This document shows, piece after piece, positions 12,401-22,100 of a stretch of DNA of 64,000 bases (positions within the stretch are counted from its first letter, which is position 1; the number at the start of each line of letters is the position of its first letter). Position numbers and translations under genes: made by a program. The notes below the pieces were generated by a model, which was given only the letters and a program-made list of their open reading frames with translations, was not told where the DNA came from and ran no database searches. The stretch spans positions 16,353,298 to 16,417,297 of the forward strand of contig OX637342.1 in the NCBI GenBank assembly GCA_951799405.1. The letters run 5' to 3'. The stretch is from Agapetus fuscipes. Taxonomy: Eukaryota > Arthropoda > Insecta > Trichoptera > Glossosomatidae.

Positions 12401-13191
12401 CTCCATCAGAACTCCTTGCTGTTGATTTTCCATGCTTCTTCTTTGACGACAAGAACCGACACCTGGAAAAAAACACTAAGTCAATGAAAAAGCATTTATC
12501 ATACCCATCATTTACATACTATCCATTTAAAAACAACACAATCTTATACATTTAAAAATCAATTTAAAAACTTGCTTCTTACTGATCAAATGTGAATAAG
12601 AAAAAAATGTATTTTTTTAAAGACAACCAGGGTTATTCAGCACACATTTGATCCATAGCTGATATTTGGATCATTGTGTTTTTTTGTAAGGAAAATTCAC
12701 GTTAGTTGGCCGTTGAGCAATGGATTTGGTGTGTGTGAATAACATCGAGTAAATTTTGAGGGAGTTTTCATATTATATTTTTTTCAAAGTGATTGTGTGC
12801 GGAGTTGTTGTTTTTTTTATCCGAAAAATAATTTTGAAAACATCTTTACACAATGTTAGTTCACACCTACATAGAATATTTTGAATCGATAAACATGTTT
12901 CATTTGTTGCTGACCATTTTAAGATGACCAAATATAACTGTAAATTTATTCAGAATGTGCAATAGAGTTTTTTTTGTTTGTTACGTATAATAATGACGAA
13001 ATATGAAATGTTATATTGTTTTACATACCTAGGAGCCTGTACAGTTTATCTTGGATAGTTTCCTTGAGCTTATTTGTTAATGATATCATAGTCGACGTAA
13101 AGTTGATTCGATACTGACCAGTGAGAAAGACAGAACACAATGGATACGCAACCATTAGTGCTATGCATACGTAAGACATTAGGACCGTGTT
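6413..13191 (-). CDS. Unrecognised membrane-anchored protein with a giant polar exon (partial gene, three exons)
   Basis: Minus-strand exons 13191..13029, 12462..9959 and 6573..6413 have AG acceptors and GT donors (GTATGT, GTTTGT, GTAAGC), and their phases fit. The first ends with one base, the second supplies two, and the second ends in phase 0. Together they give 942 codons plus two bases without a stop. The first exon has a hydrophobic segment (VLMSYVCIALMVAYPLCSVFL) then an amphipathic KLKETIQDKLYRLL. The 2.5-kb exon is Asn/Asp/Ser/Glu-rich and probably disordered, ending in a Pro-rich, Arg-rich part (RLLRPLPLPSAPPLAHADPP). The last exon is Ser/Arg-rich (SSGRSSTSSRNRRARSPG). The true start may be ATG 13179 or lie upstream, and the gene runs on below 6413. 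I do not recognise the family. Coding status is well supported; function is unknown. Confidence 0.75.
6574..6943. other. Intron sequence, nothing recognised
   Basis: AT-rich intronic sequence upstream (minus strand) of the Ser/Arg-rich exon. No repeat or exon seen. Confidence 0.5.
6944..7912. mobile_element. Foldback DNA element with ~160-bp inverted ends
   Basis: The left arm at 6944-7104 (TTTGAAACTTTTTTCTCG-like start, TGCCATCCTTAGCAACC, GGGTGACGATAC, CAATTCACGTGCGGACC) is complemented by a right arm at 7531-7559 plus 7775-7912. The right arm is interrupted by a 202-bp element. A related right arm is seen around 15855-16030. There is no transposase. Confidence 0.65.
7560..7761. mobile_element. 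202-bp MITE nested in the foldback element
   Basis: Begins TGCCATACAAGCCGGTTCCC and ends with the complement GGGAATCGGCTTGTATGGCA. ATAGAC/GATAGAC flank it at 7554-7559 and 7775-7780, close to a target duplication. Confidence 0.65.
7950..8545 (+). pseudogene. Non-LTR retrotransposon RT C-terminus with 3' tail
   Basis: Frame 7912-8139 contains GILVPTLMYGSESWTV, and frame 8127-8513 continues with TMRWFGHLERMDDERLTKKA, WLDQIGEIAKEWN and KKWRRICGGTGHP then a stop. The frame change near 8125 shows it is broken. The short 3' UTR ends in ACAGTACAGTAC. A second 3' end with the same stop region and tail is at 48199-48300. It is related to family A but has a different tail. Confidence 0.75.
8546..9150. 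other. Intron sequence with a family A fragment
   Basis: Bases 8745-8815 (minus) match the family A 3' UTR (CACAAGCAGACACGTGTAAG). The rest is unassigned. Confidence 0.5.
9152..9425 (+). repeat. Family A 3' UTR and tail
   Basis: TCCTTGACTGATAGGTTGGT through CACTTTTGCCAATGCCACC to a TAGATTATAGATTATAG tail. This is a 5'-truncated copy in the intron of the 6.4-13.2 kb gene. Confidence 0.8.
9426..9958. other. Intron sequence, nothing recognised
   Basis: Very AT-rich, with purine-rich runs near 9880-9950. No exon or repeat identified. Confidence 0.5.
9959..12462 (-). CDS. 2.5-kb internal exon of the unrecognised membrane-anchored gene
   Basis: Acceptor TTTTTTTCCAG before 12462 and donor CAG/GTTTGT at 9959. 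The frame is open for the full 2,504 bases. There is no stop between the acceptor and the first ATG (12433-12431), and the phase continues from exon 13029-13191, so that ATG is probably internal rather than the start. Composition shifts at the 3' end (9959-10330) to GC- and CpG-rich sequence encoding Pro/Ala/Leu/Arg, unlike the AT-rich, Asn-rich remainder. Confidence 0.85.
12463..13028. other. 566-bp intron holding one dispersed repeat copy
   Basis: Bases 12632-12745 are the inverted counterpart of the repeat at 3930-4032. The remainder is AT-rich. Confidence 0.55.
13029..13191 (-). CDS. Transmembrane-segment exon of the unrecognised gene
   Basis: TTTTAG acceptor before 13191 and CTAG/GTATGT donor after 13029. 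Only one of three frames is open; it encodes 54 residues plus one base, with a ~20-residue hydrophobic stretch and then FTSTMISLTNKLKETIQDKL. The one-base overhang matches the two-base start of the next exon at 12462. Confidence 0.75.
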
Positions 13192-13504
13192 CTAAAATTT
13201 AACATCTCTTTACTAATCGCAACATAAGAAACTACATGCATACTTCGTTATTATATACTAGCTGTACCCTGCCCCGCATTGCTGCGGCTCAGTCTGGTTA
13301 AATTTAAAATAAATAACGTTTCTTAATTTTTTATCATTGTGATCAAAGTATCCCGAAGGTTTCATTATTAATCTTTTATGTAAATATGGTCTCCTTCGGT
13401 CTGGGGGTTGGAGAGTTTCCTGACCTAGTTGCGAATCGGAAGTCGTCAAGAGCCACTTCGAAGTTTCCTGAAAATATGACTAAAATTGTCTGAGCACTTT
13501 AGGA

Positions 13505-13930
13505 GTCCACATGAAACATGCATCTAATATAATCTTATCTAAGTTGCAAAGATATGTAACATTGGGGATTCGCATTACATGCATTCTCACAAGCAGATAG
13601 TGCAAGTTCGCGCTTGCGCATGCCGCAAGTGAACCTACAACATAAAAACCAAATCTCAAATGGACATACACCCTTACCCTTTAACTCCTGCTGACCTTTC
13701 CTGAAACACGGGTGACATTGGCAAAGTGAACCATTTTCTACAATATGGGTGGTCAGCCGCATACCAACCTACAAGTCAAGGAACATACACAACAAATAAC
13801 ATTTTAGACACAAACAAATAAATAAACATTAAAATCAAATACAAAATACCAAATTATAAAAAAATTACAAAAATTTGGAAAACTTGATAAACCCTAGCCC
13901 TAGCCGCCAGCATTACAGATCAATCTACAC
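13505..13930 (-). repeat. Family A 3' end, including the terminal coding bases
   Basis: The minus strand runs from the coding end (CTAGGGCTAGGGTTTATC region near 13900) through the full 3' UTR to a degraded TTAGAT tail near 13525. Confidence 0.75.
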
Positions 13931-14124
13931 ATTATATTTTATTAGATTGTGAACTACCTATACTTTATTTAATAAACTTAATGGAATCAAGAGGGATAGG
14001 TCGATCTCAAAGAGCTGACATTTTTTTTTCAAATATAATTAAAAATAATAATAATAATTGGGCAATTTTTATATGGCGCCGTTTAGTGGCACTAGCCACC
14101 CCAATGGCGCTTGAATATCATAAA
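13931..14124. other. Short unassigned AT-rich stretch
   Basis: Includes an (AAT)n run at 14040-14060. No gene seen. Confidence 0.5.
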
Positions 14125-14255
14125 AAAAACGCAACTAAGCTACACATATAGTGTAACTTCTTGCCAGCGTTATCCCCGAAGGGGTGGCATGTGGCGAATC
14201 GGAACCTATTTATTTTTACAGGTATGGGGGCCGGCCTCACACGAACCACTTTAAT
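14125..14255 (-). repeat. SINE family B 3' fragment
   Basis: CTACACATATAGTGTAACTT, CCCCGAAGGGGTGGCATGTG and ATTTATTTTTACAGGTATGG match the reverse complement of the SINE B copy at 23925-24252. Confidence 0.75.
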
Positions 14256-14509
14256 GATATGTAATTTTATAGATCCCTATGGACACCTTTTTATGACTTC
14301 AATTAATCAATTTGATTTTTAGCTGCGCTACTGTTCGCTATGCAGCCCAACCCTTTTATTTGGTAACAAAAACGTCAATGAAACAAAATCAATTGTTTGA
14401 ATTTTTATTACAGAAAGTACCTAAAGTCAATGCCTTCATTTTAACACATCGTTTAACCACTTTAACAGTAAGTATTTTATTTTTATAGCACGATAATAGG
14501 CAGCACATT

Positions 14510-14785
14510 TAGTTCAACTTCTAAGCGCATTGTTCCCGAAGGAATTATACGTGGCGAGTGGGACCTATTTATTTTCGCAGGTAAGGGGGCCAAACACTTC
14601 ATTTGAAGTGAGGGTTATACCCAGCTCTCATGAGGTTTGTTCTCATTCTTGCGAAGGCTAGATAAACCTTGCCGGTATTTTAAATCAATATCGAAACAGG
14701 AAATCATTCAAGGTGGGGATCAAACCTTAGCCCTCCGGCATGGAACTCAAGCATTCAAGGAACTCAACCAACCGGGCTAACAAAC
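14510..14785 (-). repeat. SINE family B, nearly full length, diverged
   Basis: Carries the SINE B body (CCTATTTATTTTCGCAGG, CCTTGCCGGTATTT) and a degenerate tRNA-like head at 14715-14785 (minus). Confidence 0.7.
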
Positions 14786-16133
14786 GGACTTTAAAATAAT
14801 AATAATATACTGAGATTTTTTTTTTAATCGGCAACAAAAAAAATAAAAAAACTTTTTTTCAATGCTCGCTTTTAGGGGCATTAAATGGTATTTTTACCAA
14901 AATTTTTAACGTGTTTTGAATTGTTTTTTTCGTACTTTGGATGCGCCACTGAACCTTTAAAATTATGTACCTATTTAGTGCATATTCAGTTAAATTTGTG
15001 CTTTATTTTTCAAAAAAAAAAACAATTCTAAGATTGAATATTTTATATAGGTTTTTAAATATTGATATAGAGCATAACATTGAAATAATTAATACAGGAA
15101 TCGTGTACAATATTGTGAACTTACGTTGAATTTCATTGAAGTTCCGTATTCAAGAGAGGTGTATGAAGTCACGACAAGGTAAAATGTTTCGAAACCTCAA
15201 CGTATGTTTTTTAAATTAAAACTACACACACTTCACAAGAAACAACACACATTTATTCACATTTTCGATAGAAAACACAAAAATAAACTTTGTCTTTCAC
15301 ATGAAATTAGTTAAATTAAATAAATCGAAGCATTACTTTGACACAAAACTCTGCGAACACGATACAAACGCCCTTAGCAACCATTGGCAACCAAGAAAAC
15401 AAACTTAACTTTGTATGCCAGACACTCTCCCCGCAAACTATAATGCTCTGAACATAATTTTACTCGGACGGAAATTTTATAAATTGTGCAAAGAACTGAC
15501 TCACGGTGATATGTTGTGTGTACAGATGAGTATTATAATGAGGTAATTTTATAAGGCTCGTATTGAAGTAGGACGAATTCAACTTTTGGTAGGGGAGCTC
15601 AACTCGGATTTGAGCAAGGCCATACTAGGATTTGAGGTACACGACAATTTAAAAAGAAAATAATGGACTAGGTATAAATTTTAATTTATATTTTTTTTCT
15701 CAGTGGGCAAGCTTCACACTTGTTTGGAACAAATTGTATAACTATGTTGTTTATCCCATATATTACATGTATAACTGTTTGTTTGTCTAATAAAAAAAAA
15801 TAAAAAAATGAAAACAACAGTCGTTAGCAACCAATATTACAGTACTTATTTGTTTACCTCTTCCCTAAAAACCCGACTGGACTCAGCAAATGAATTTTGT
15901 GACGTCACACGGTTGTGTTGTATTAGGTAAAGGCAAAAAAATATTGTGATTGGTTGCTAATGACGGCAGTCCCATACAAGTGTGAAGCCAAGCTTAAAAC
16001 AAGCTTGCTAGCCAAAAAAAAAGTTCTGTCCGTTCACATGCGGAATGCTTACATTTTGTATTTCAGTAGGGAATTCTTTCAAATAAGAAAGAAAAAATCC
16101 CTACGACTTATTTCATAAATTAAAAAAACATAT
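14786..16133. other. Long unassigned AT-rich stretch with a foldback arm
   Basis: Bases 15855-16030 resemble the right arm of the foldback element at 6944-7912 (GGTTGCTAATGACGGCAGTC, CCATACAAG). A TGACGTCA motif lies at 15900-15907. No coding sequence was recognised. Confidence 0.45.
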
Positions 16134-16591
16134 TGTAACGGAATGTAGTAATGTACACTGGTAGATGCATTATTGGTGTGCGTGTGTTTTGAGAGAATGT
16201 TCTGGCCCAGACGATTGTAATTGTGAGGTGTGTATGTGGGTAGAAGATGGTCTCTTCAAGAAATAAATATGTCCAGATATACAAGTGTGGTAGTGGAACT
16301 TTCTAGGGCCTGCTGGAATGGCCCCTAGGTCCTGCTATAAGAAGGGTCACATTCGGCTGGAGCGGGCAGTCTTTCAAAGCACTCACACAGTGGAACAGCT
16401 AGTTACTAGGGCGACCAATATGGTGTAAAATAACTGTAATCTGTACAAAATAAATAAGCGTGTTAAAATAAATCTGTTAAAATAATTCAGTTAAAATAAA
16501 TCTATTGTAAGAAAGTCTGTGTAAATAAACTGTATGGCTAACTTGTGTTGAACTTGTGTTTTAATTAAGGACCCTCAGAAGAAACGTAACA
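16134..16591 (+). mobile_element. Probable solo LTR of an LTR retrotransposon
   Basis: A 458-bp block starts TGTAACGGAATG and ends AAACGTAACA, i.e. TG...CA ends. It contains a TATA-like CTATAAGAAGGG and several AATAAA/AAATAA signals in the order expected of U3-R-U5. No internal region or second LTR is nearby, and no clean 4-5-bp target duplication was found, so solo-LTR status is an inference. Confidence 0.5.
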
Positions 16592-17263
16592 GTATAATAT
16601 CTTTATATATTTATTTATATATCTTTCTCTTTTTGAACCTAACATTTAATTTCTTTTTTTTGGACTTTTACTTAAGTAAGTACGTCAATTTTTCGATCTT
16701 TTTTTCTTCTACATTATTATAAGTTCAGTAACACACCAAGACAACTTTGTCCTAAAAGTTTAAGCATCGGCTTCGTGAAGAAAAATAGTTTTTATAAGCC
16801 ACAAGACTACGAACAAACCTAATAAAAAAAGCCATGGTAATGAATTTTTTTTAAATTTTGGATGAAGGAATCAAGGCAACCTTTTGTTAAATATTGTATT
16901 GCATTTTTTCCATTATGTGTTTCAAACGTTAGTAGTAGATTCTTTATCGGGATCATTTTTTTATGATTCTGGAAAAAAAAAATTGTTCTGCATAATATAA
17001 ATTTCCTAAAATAAATTAGTTCCATACAATTCACATTTTGATAATGTTAGTAACAGCTTGGAAACGAAAAAATATTTTCTTCAAGCAATCTGTTGACAAG
17101 CCCTGCAAAAGCTAGGCATCTCATTCTATCGCACAGCCAACTCACATGTTTGTTCTCTTTCTAATCCACTTGCAATAAAAGGCGCACTTTTCAAAATAAT
17201 TTATTTTCATTTGAAAGGAAAAGTTATTTGTGTACAAAATAATCAGAATAAATTAACATAGTA
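16592..17263. other. Unassigned intergenic stretch
   Basis: AT-rich. No exon or repeat recognised. Confidence 0.5.
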
Positions 17264-17291
17264 TTTATTTAAACAACCATTTCACTCCATG

Positions 17292-17580
17292 TTATGCAGA
17301 ACTTTGAATATTTCGTTCAATGTCTCGCAATTTCATTTCTAATAAGCTTTCATTTAGTCTGTGCTTGCAGAGGTATTCTCCATTCAAGAATAAAACAGGT
17401 ATTTCGTGTCTGTATAAACGAAGCCATTTAAGGTTGTCCTTTTCTGTAATGTCGACCGTTTCAAGTGAAAATCTTTCACTGTATGGAAGTAGACTTTCTT
17501 TGATGTCATCGCACATTGGACACGGATCTCTAGTATATAAAGTAAGGATTGGTTTTCCTTTTAATGGCGGGCTATCGTAC
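17292..17580 (-). CDS. Glutaredoxin-like protein (C5orf63/YDR286C type), last exon
   Basis: The terminal exon encodes about 95 residues with a glutaredoxin/DUF836-like fold signature: PILTLYTRDPCPMCDDIKES (CxxC redox motif), LETVDITE, then the IPVLFLNGE cis-Pro strand and a C-terminal helix. The acceptor TTATTTCAG precedes 17580 (minus strand). The frame stays open upstream, but only from a TTG, with no ATG, so that part is intron. The 5' exon (about 30 residues, often mitochondrial-targeting in this family) was not found. The stop is at 17292-17294 and an AATAAA signal at 17264-17269. It lies just downstream of, and on the same strand as, the thiolase gene. A small cytosolic or mitochondrial thiol-disulfide oxidoreductase is the family expectation; substrates are unknown. 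Confidence 0.8.
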
Positions 17581-18082
17581 CTGAAATAATCACGTATTCT
17601 GCTTATATAAAAGTACACACAAAGATATTCAAAGAATAAATCAAAAGCAATTTTAGATAACAAGTTTATTAAGGTAAAATCATTGGAATATAAAAATAAA
17701 TGCTTTTTATATGAAACTACAAATAGTATCTCTTATCAAAAATCATCTAATATATTATTGTTTATCAAAAACTTTTACAGAAATTAAAAAAAAAAAACAA
17801 TGCCACCTATCATTTAAACTCATACTTTTCCCCCAACAATGGAAGTTCAGTAATTTGAAAATCAGCTTTTCTGTATTACTTACACCTGGTGAATTTGATA
17901 TCAAACTGTTGTTTATAGAAGAATGTATAAGTGTGAAAATCTGGGTTAGAAATTTTTCCTACAGAAATCTAAAAATCAGGTTCTTCGAGAAATCCATCAT
18001 ACGTTAAAAAAACTGGTTTACAAAGCTCCTAATGTATTTTATATTTACAAAAATAGTTATTCCTTCTTTTTCTACTAAACAT
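17581..18082. other. Region between glutaredoxin-like exon and thiolase 3' end
   Basis: AT-rich intron or intergenic sequence. A minus-strand ATG frame near 18110 was tested as a first exon of the glutaredoxin-like gene, but its donor phase does not fit. Confidence 0.4.
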
Positions 18083-18088
18083 TTTATT
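18083..18088 (-). terminator. AATAAA polyadenylation signal of the thiolase gene
   Basis: AATAAA on the minus strand 43 bases after the TAA stop at 18132-18134, the usual spacing for a short 3' UTR. Confidence 0.65.
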
Positions 18089-18131
18089 GACAGTTTGAAA
18101 CAATCTAAAACACATTCGCTGTGATCTTAAC

Positions 18132-19154
18132 TTACAATTTTTCAATCATAATAGATGAAGCTCCACCTCCTCCATTACAAATGGACGCCACACCCTTCTG
18201 TCCTTGTTTCAGGGCGTGGACTAAATGCACAACGATCCTGGCTCCTGACATTCCAATAGGATGCCCAAGGCTGACGGCGCCTCCGTGAATGTTAACCTTA
18301 GCAGGATCTATATCCATAATTTGCTGGTTGGCCAGAACAACCACACTGAAAGCTTCATTTATCTCCCACAAAGCAACATCATCCTTTTTAACGCCAGTCT
18401 TTTCAAGCAGTTTCGGAACAGCGACTGCAGGGGCGATGGGGAAATCAATAGGATCACAAGCTCCATCTTGGAATCCCACCACTCTAGCCAGAGGTTTACA
18501 ATTCAACCTTGCAGCGGCCTCAGCTGTCATCAAAACAAGAGCTGCGGCGCCGTCGTTTAACGTCGACGCATTTCCAGCCGTGACAGTACCATTCTCTTTT
18601 TGAAACACAGTTGACAGCGTGGCAAACTTTTCAAAATTGACTTTTTTGTATTCTTCGTCTTCAGAAAATAGAACAGGCTGCTTTCCTTTCTTTTGCGGAA
18701 CAGAAACAGAGACTAATTCAGCAGCAAATGCGTTGTTCTTATAAGCCTCTGCGCTTCTTTTATAGCTCGACATTGCAAATTCATCTTGCTGTTGCCTGGA
18801 TATGTTTAGCTTCTTTGCGGTGTTTTCTGCGCAGTTTCCCATGTGGAATTTGTTGTAAACGTCAGTTAGTCCATCAAAGACAATGCCATCTGTTAAATGG
18901 ACGCCTCCGTAAGGGGTTGCACCTCTTTTCATGTAGTACGGGACGTTAGACATGGATTCCATTCCCCCGGCGATGATAACTTCTTGCGCGCTGCATTGCA
19001 GGCTCTGTGATGCGAGCATGATGGACTTCATCCCTGAGGCGCAGACTTTATTGACTGTGGTGCATATTGTGCTTTTGGGAAGGCCAGCAAATAATGTGGC
19101 TTGTCTTGCCGGGGCCTGGCCAACTCCACCGGAACAAACATTCCCCAAGTAAAC
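18132..19154 (-). CDS. ACAT1: Thiolase catalytic exon (340 codons)
   Basis: Acceptor TTGTTACAG precedes 19154. The first residues [19 protein letters not shown] follow directly on EDVNE from the 23540-23731 exon, as in other thiolases. Ends with IMIEKL and TAA. Confidence 0.95.
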   Translation of the reverse strand, partial: VYLGNVCSGGVGQAPARQATLFAGLPKSTICTTVNKVCASGMKSIMLASQSLQCSAQEVIIAGGMESMSNVPYYMKRGATPYGGVHLTDGIVFDGLTDVYNKFHMGNCAENTAKKLNISRQQQDEFAMSSYKRSAEAYKNNAFAAELVSVSVPQKKGKQPVLFSEDEEYKKVNFEKFATLSTVFQKENGTVTAGNASTLNDGAAALVLMTAEAAARLNCKPLARVVGFQDGACDPIDFPIAPAVAVPKLLEKTGVKKDDVALWEINEAFSVVVLANQQIMDIDPAKVNIHGGAVSLGHPIGMSGARIVVHLVHALKQGQKGVASICNGGGGASSIMIEKL

Positions 19155-22100
19155 CTGTAACAAGAAAAAATAAATTTGTAACAATTACAATTGAATTATG
19201 GAGTTGGAACATTCCAAATTTTCGTCAGCGGTGCCAAATTGCAGGTTGTCTAAGGGGCATAGACACCACGAAAACACATGAAAATCAGTAGCTGATCAGA
19301 TTCGGAAACTAGGGCACATAGCGACCATACAAAAAAGTAACCATAGCAACATGCCTGGCATATCTTACATTTTTTTTCATTCTCAGTAGGTACTTAACCG
19401 TTAAAGGGCTAAATAAAAAATTCGTTACTAAATAAAATTCCTCGCAATATTGTCGAACCAAGACGATTACGACAAATGGTATGTTACACAATACCTAGAA
19501 GACTAGGGTCCTTAGCAACAAATAACAAAATGTGTGACATCACAACTTCATTGTTTTCGGAATTTGTGTTGAGTCCTTTATATTTTCAACCTGATTCTTT
19601 AGTGTGCTGAAATATTTTTTGGGAGCAACATTCCTCTTTACCAATGTATGTATTTTTAGAAATACAAGAGATAATTTTTATGTTACACTGTATTGAGGAG
19701 GAAGGCCAAGTTGGACATCAATTTGTATGAATGTGTGAAATGCAAATAAATTATTCTGTAAAATTTCAATATGATTATAAAACTTTGCAGTTATGTAACC
19801 AACAGTAAAAAAGTATGTGTTACATTTAAAATAAATAAATCATAATAATGTGGAAGATAACATAACGTATAACGAAGTTAAAACCTTTGGAATTTCCCTC
19901 ATCAGGGAATTTCCTCCCGCCACAAGTCTAGGTGACTACAGGCATATGCAATTAAAAACGTGCAATGTATTATTGTAATGAATGAATAGAAATGAAAAAG
20001 TGCTGATCCACTGATTTGAGAAATCATGGATACAACATTTTATTGGGAGTAACTTCTCACTTTAAGGAAGAGCTCATGACAAACTTCTAAACTACAGGAT
20101 TTTTACACTTTATTAGTGTTTTCTCTCGTAGAAAATAAGAAAAAAGGAGCATTAATCGGAGAAACCCATGTAAGCTTAATATGTCACTTATTCACTTTTA
20201 CCTTAAAAGTATTAATATAGACATATAGTCAATGGTTAGATAGATTCGGCTACGTTTCTTTCTAGAATGCAGGTAACAAACTCAGTCAGTAGAACGCTCC
20301 CTCACAAGTTACACATATGTGTGTAGTAGGCAAAGGAATATAGACAAACTCGCCATTCCCTTCTCTACAAAATTTCTCAAAAAAAAATAGATTACTTTTG
20401 GCGGGGAGATGTCACAATTTTTCCCAGTTTTTTTGAGTTGGCTTCATTATTTTTTATGTCTCATTGCCTCCAGCAAAGATTTATTAAATCAAAATCAAGA
20501 TTATTTCAGTAAAAATAGCAGTTTATCATTTTAACTGATAAAGACAACACGAAGAAGTAGGTGCTTGAGTGAAAAATATATTTTTTATCATATTTTAATC
20601 AAACACAGTTACGCCAACTGATCAAACATTTACATTCACAAAAGTTTATTATTTTCTAACACAAAAAACAAATTTTAGAATGAAAAATAAAAATCGCTTA
20701 GCACTTAAACAACTCAATCTGCATATCAACAAAACTACTCCACGGAAACTGGCATAGCTAGACTCATATCTGACTTAACCACGGAAGCAGAAAAAGGAAA
20801 CATAGTTATGATGACTTTATTAGATATGAGCTCAGCGTTCGATACAGTCGATCACACCATTCTTCTGGAAAAACTCAAGAGAAAGGGAATACATGGAAGA
20901 GCACATGACTGGTTCCGCTCGTACCTAACTGAACGTCACCAAACGGTCCGACTGGGAAACAGCACATCCAAACCTTTCTTCTTATCGTCAGGAGTGCCAC
21001 AAGGCTCAGTTTTGGGTCTACTACTTTTTATCACATACACTGAGGAAATGGAGCAGATTGTTAAAAAATGGAATATTAGTATACATTGTTATGCTGACGA
21101 CTGCCAATTGTATTCGTCTTGCAGACCAGACAATATTAAATGTCTAAAAACCAACATGGAAAGTTGCATTAAAGACATACAACAATGGATGTCAGCAAAT
21201 AAATTAGTGCTGAACCCAGAAAAAACCGAAGTCATTTTCATAGGAACATCTCGTAGGAAACACTTGCTCGAACAAGGACCTGTCACCATATGCGGCAATA
21301 TAATTGAGCCAGCAAAAAGCATACAATTACTGGGAGTGCAAATTGATCAGTGCCTTACTCTTGGTGACTACGTTAGCAAGACCGTTCAAGTGGGTTTTTT
21401 CGGCCTTAGACAGTTAAAATAAAACGATACCTCCCAGTGGATGCCATCAAGAGCTTGCTACACGCATTTGTGGTCTCGAGAATTGATTACTGCAACTCAA
21501 TATATGCAGCGCAGCCAGCTTACCAACTGCGTCGACTACAGTCAGTGCAAAACGCGGCAGCAAGACTGATCTATAGCTCGTCCAATTTCTGCCACATCAC
21601 TCCACTGCTGAAAAGGCTACACTGGCTACGTATACCTGAGAGGGTAACGTTCAAGCTGTGCGTTATTACACACAAGGTTCTGCATGGAGCAGCTCCAGAA
21701 TATCTGCAAGAGCTCATCAAGAAAAAGTGTGTGGACGAGAGAGGCTGGACACTGAGGTCAACTCAAACAATTGGCAGCACGCTGGAGCTTCCGAGGAGAA
21801 ACCCGACTACCGTATTTGGTGATCGTGCTTTCCGTGTTGCTGCGCCCATGGCCTGGAACACATTGCCAGCAGGACTGCGGACAACAGAAAAAGAGGCAGC
21901 TTTCAGAAGGGCCCTGAAAACTCATTTATTCATACAATCTTCAGCGCCTTTGGGATGACCAACGGTCATGAAAAGGCGCAGAAAAAAATTACCAATAATA
22001 ATAACTCCTATTTTTTTTCAAATGTTTCTCATTTAGATGCTGATTCGTTGCTATTCACAGATTCATCAACACAATTTTTTTCAGTTCACTTTCACGCTAA

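Noticed and set aside
18060..18117. First exon for the glutaredoxin-like gene (minus strand, near 18110)
   Set aside because: The ATG frame ends at a GTAAAT donor with a one-base overhang, but the 17580 acceptor needs two. The stretch is also thiolase 3' UTR.
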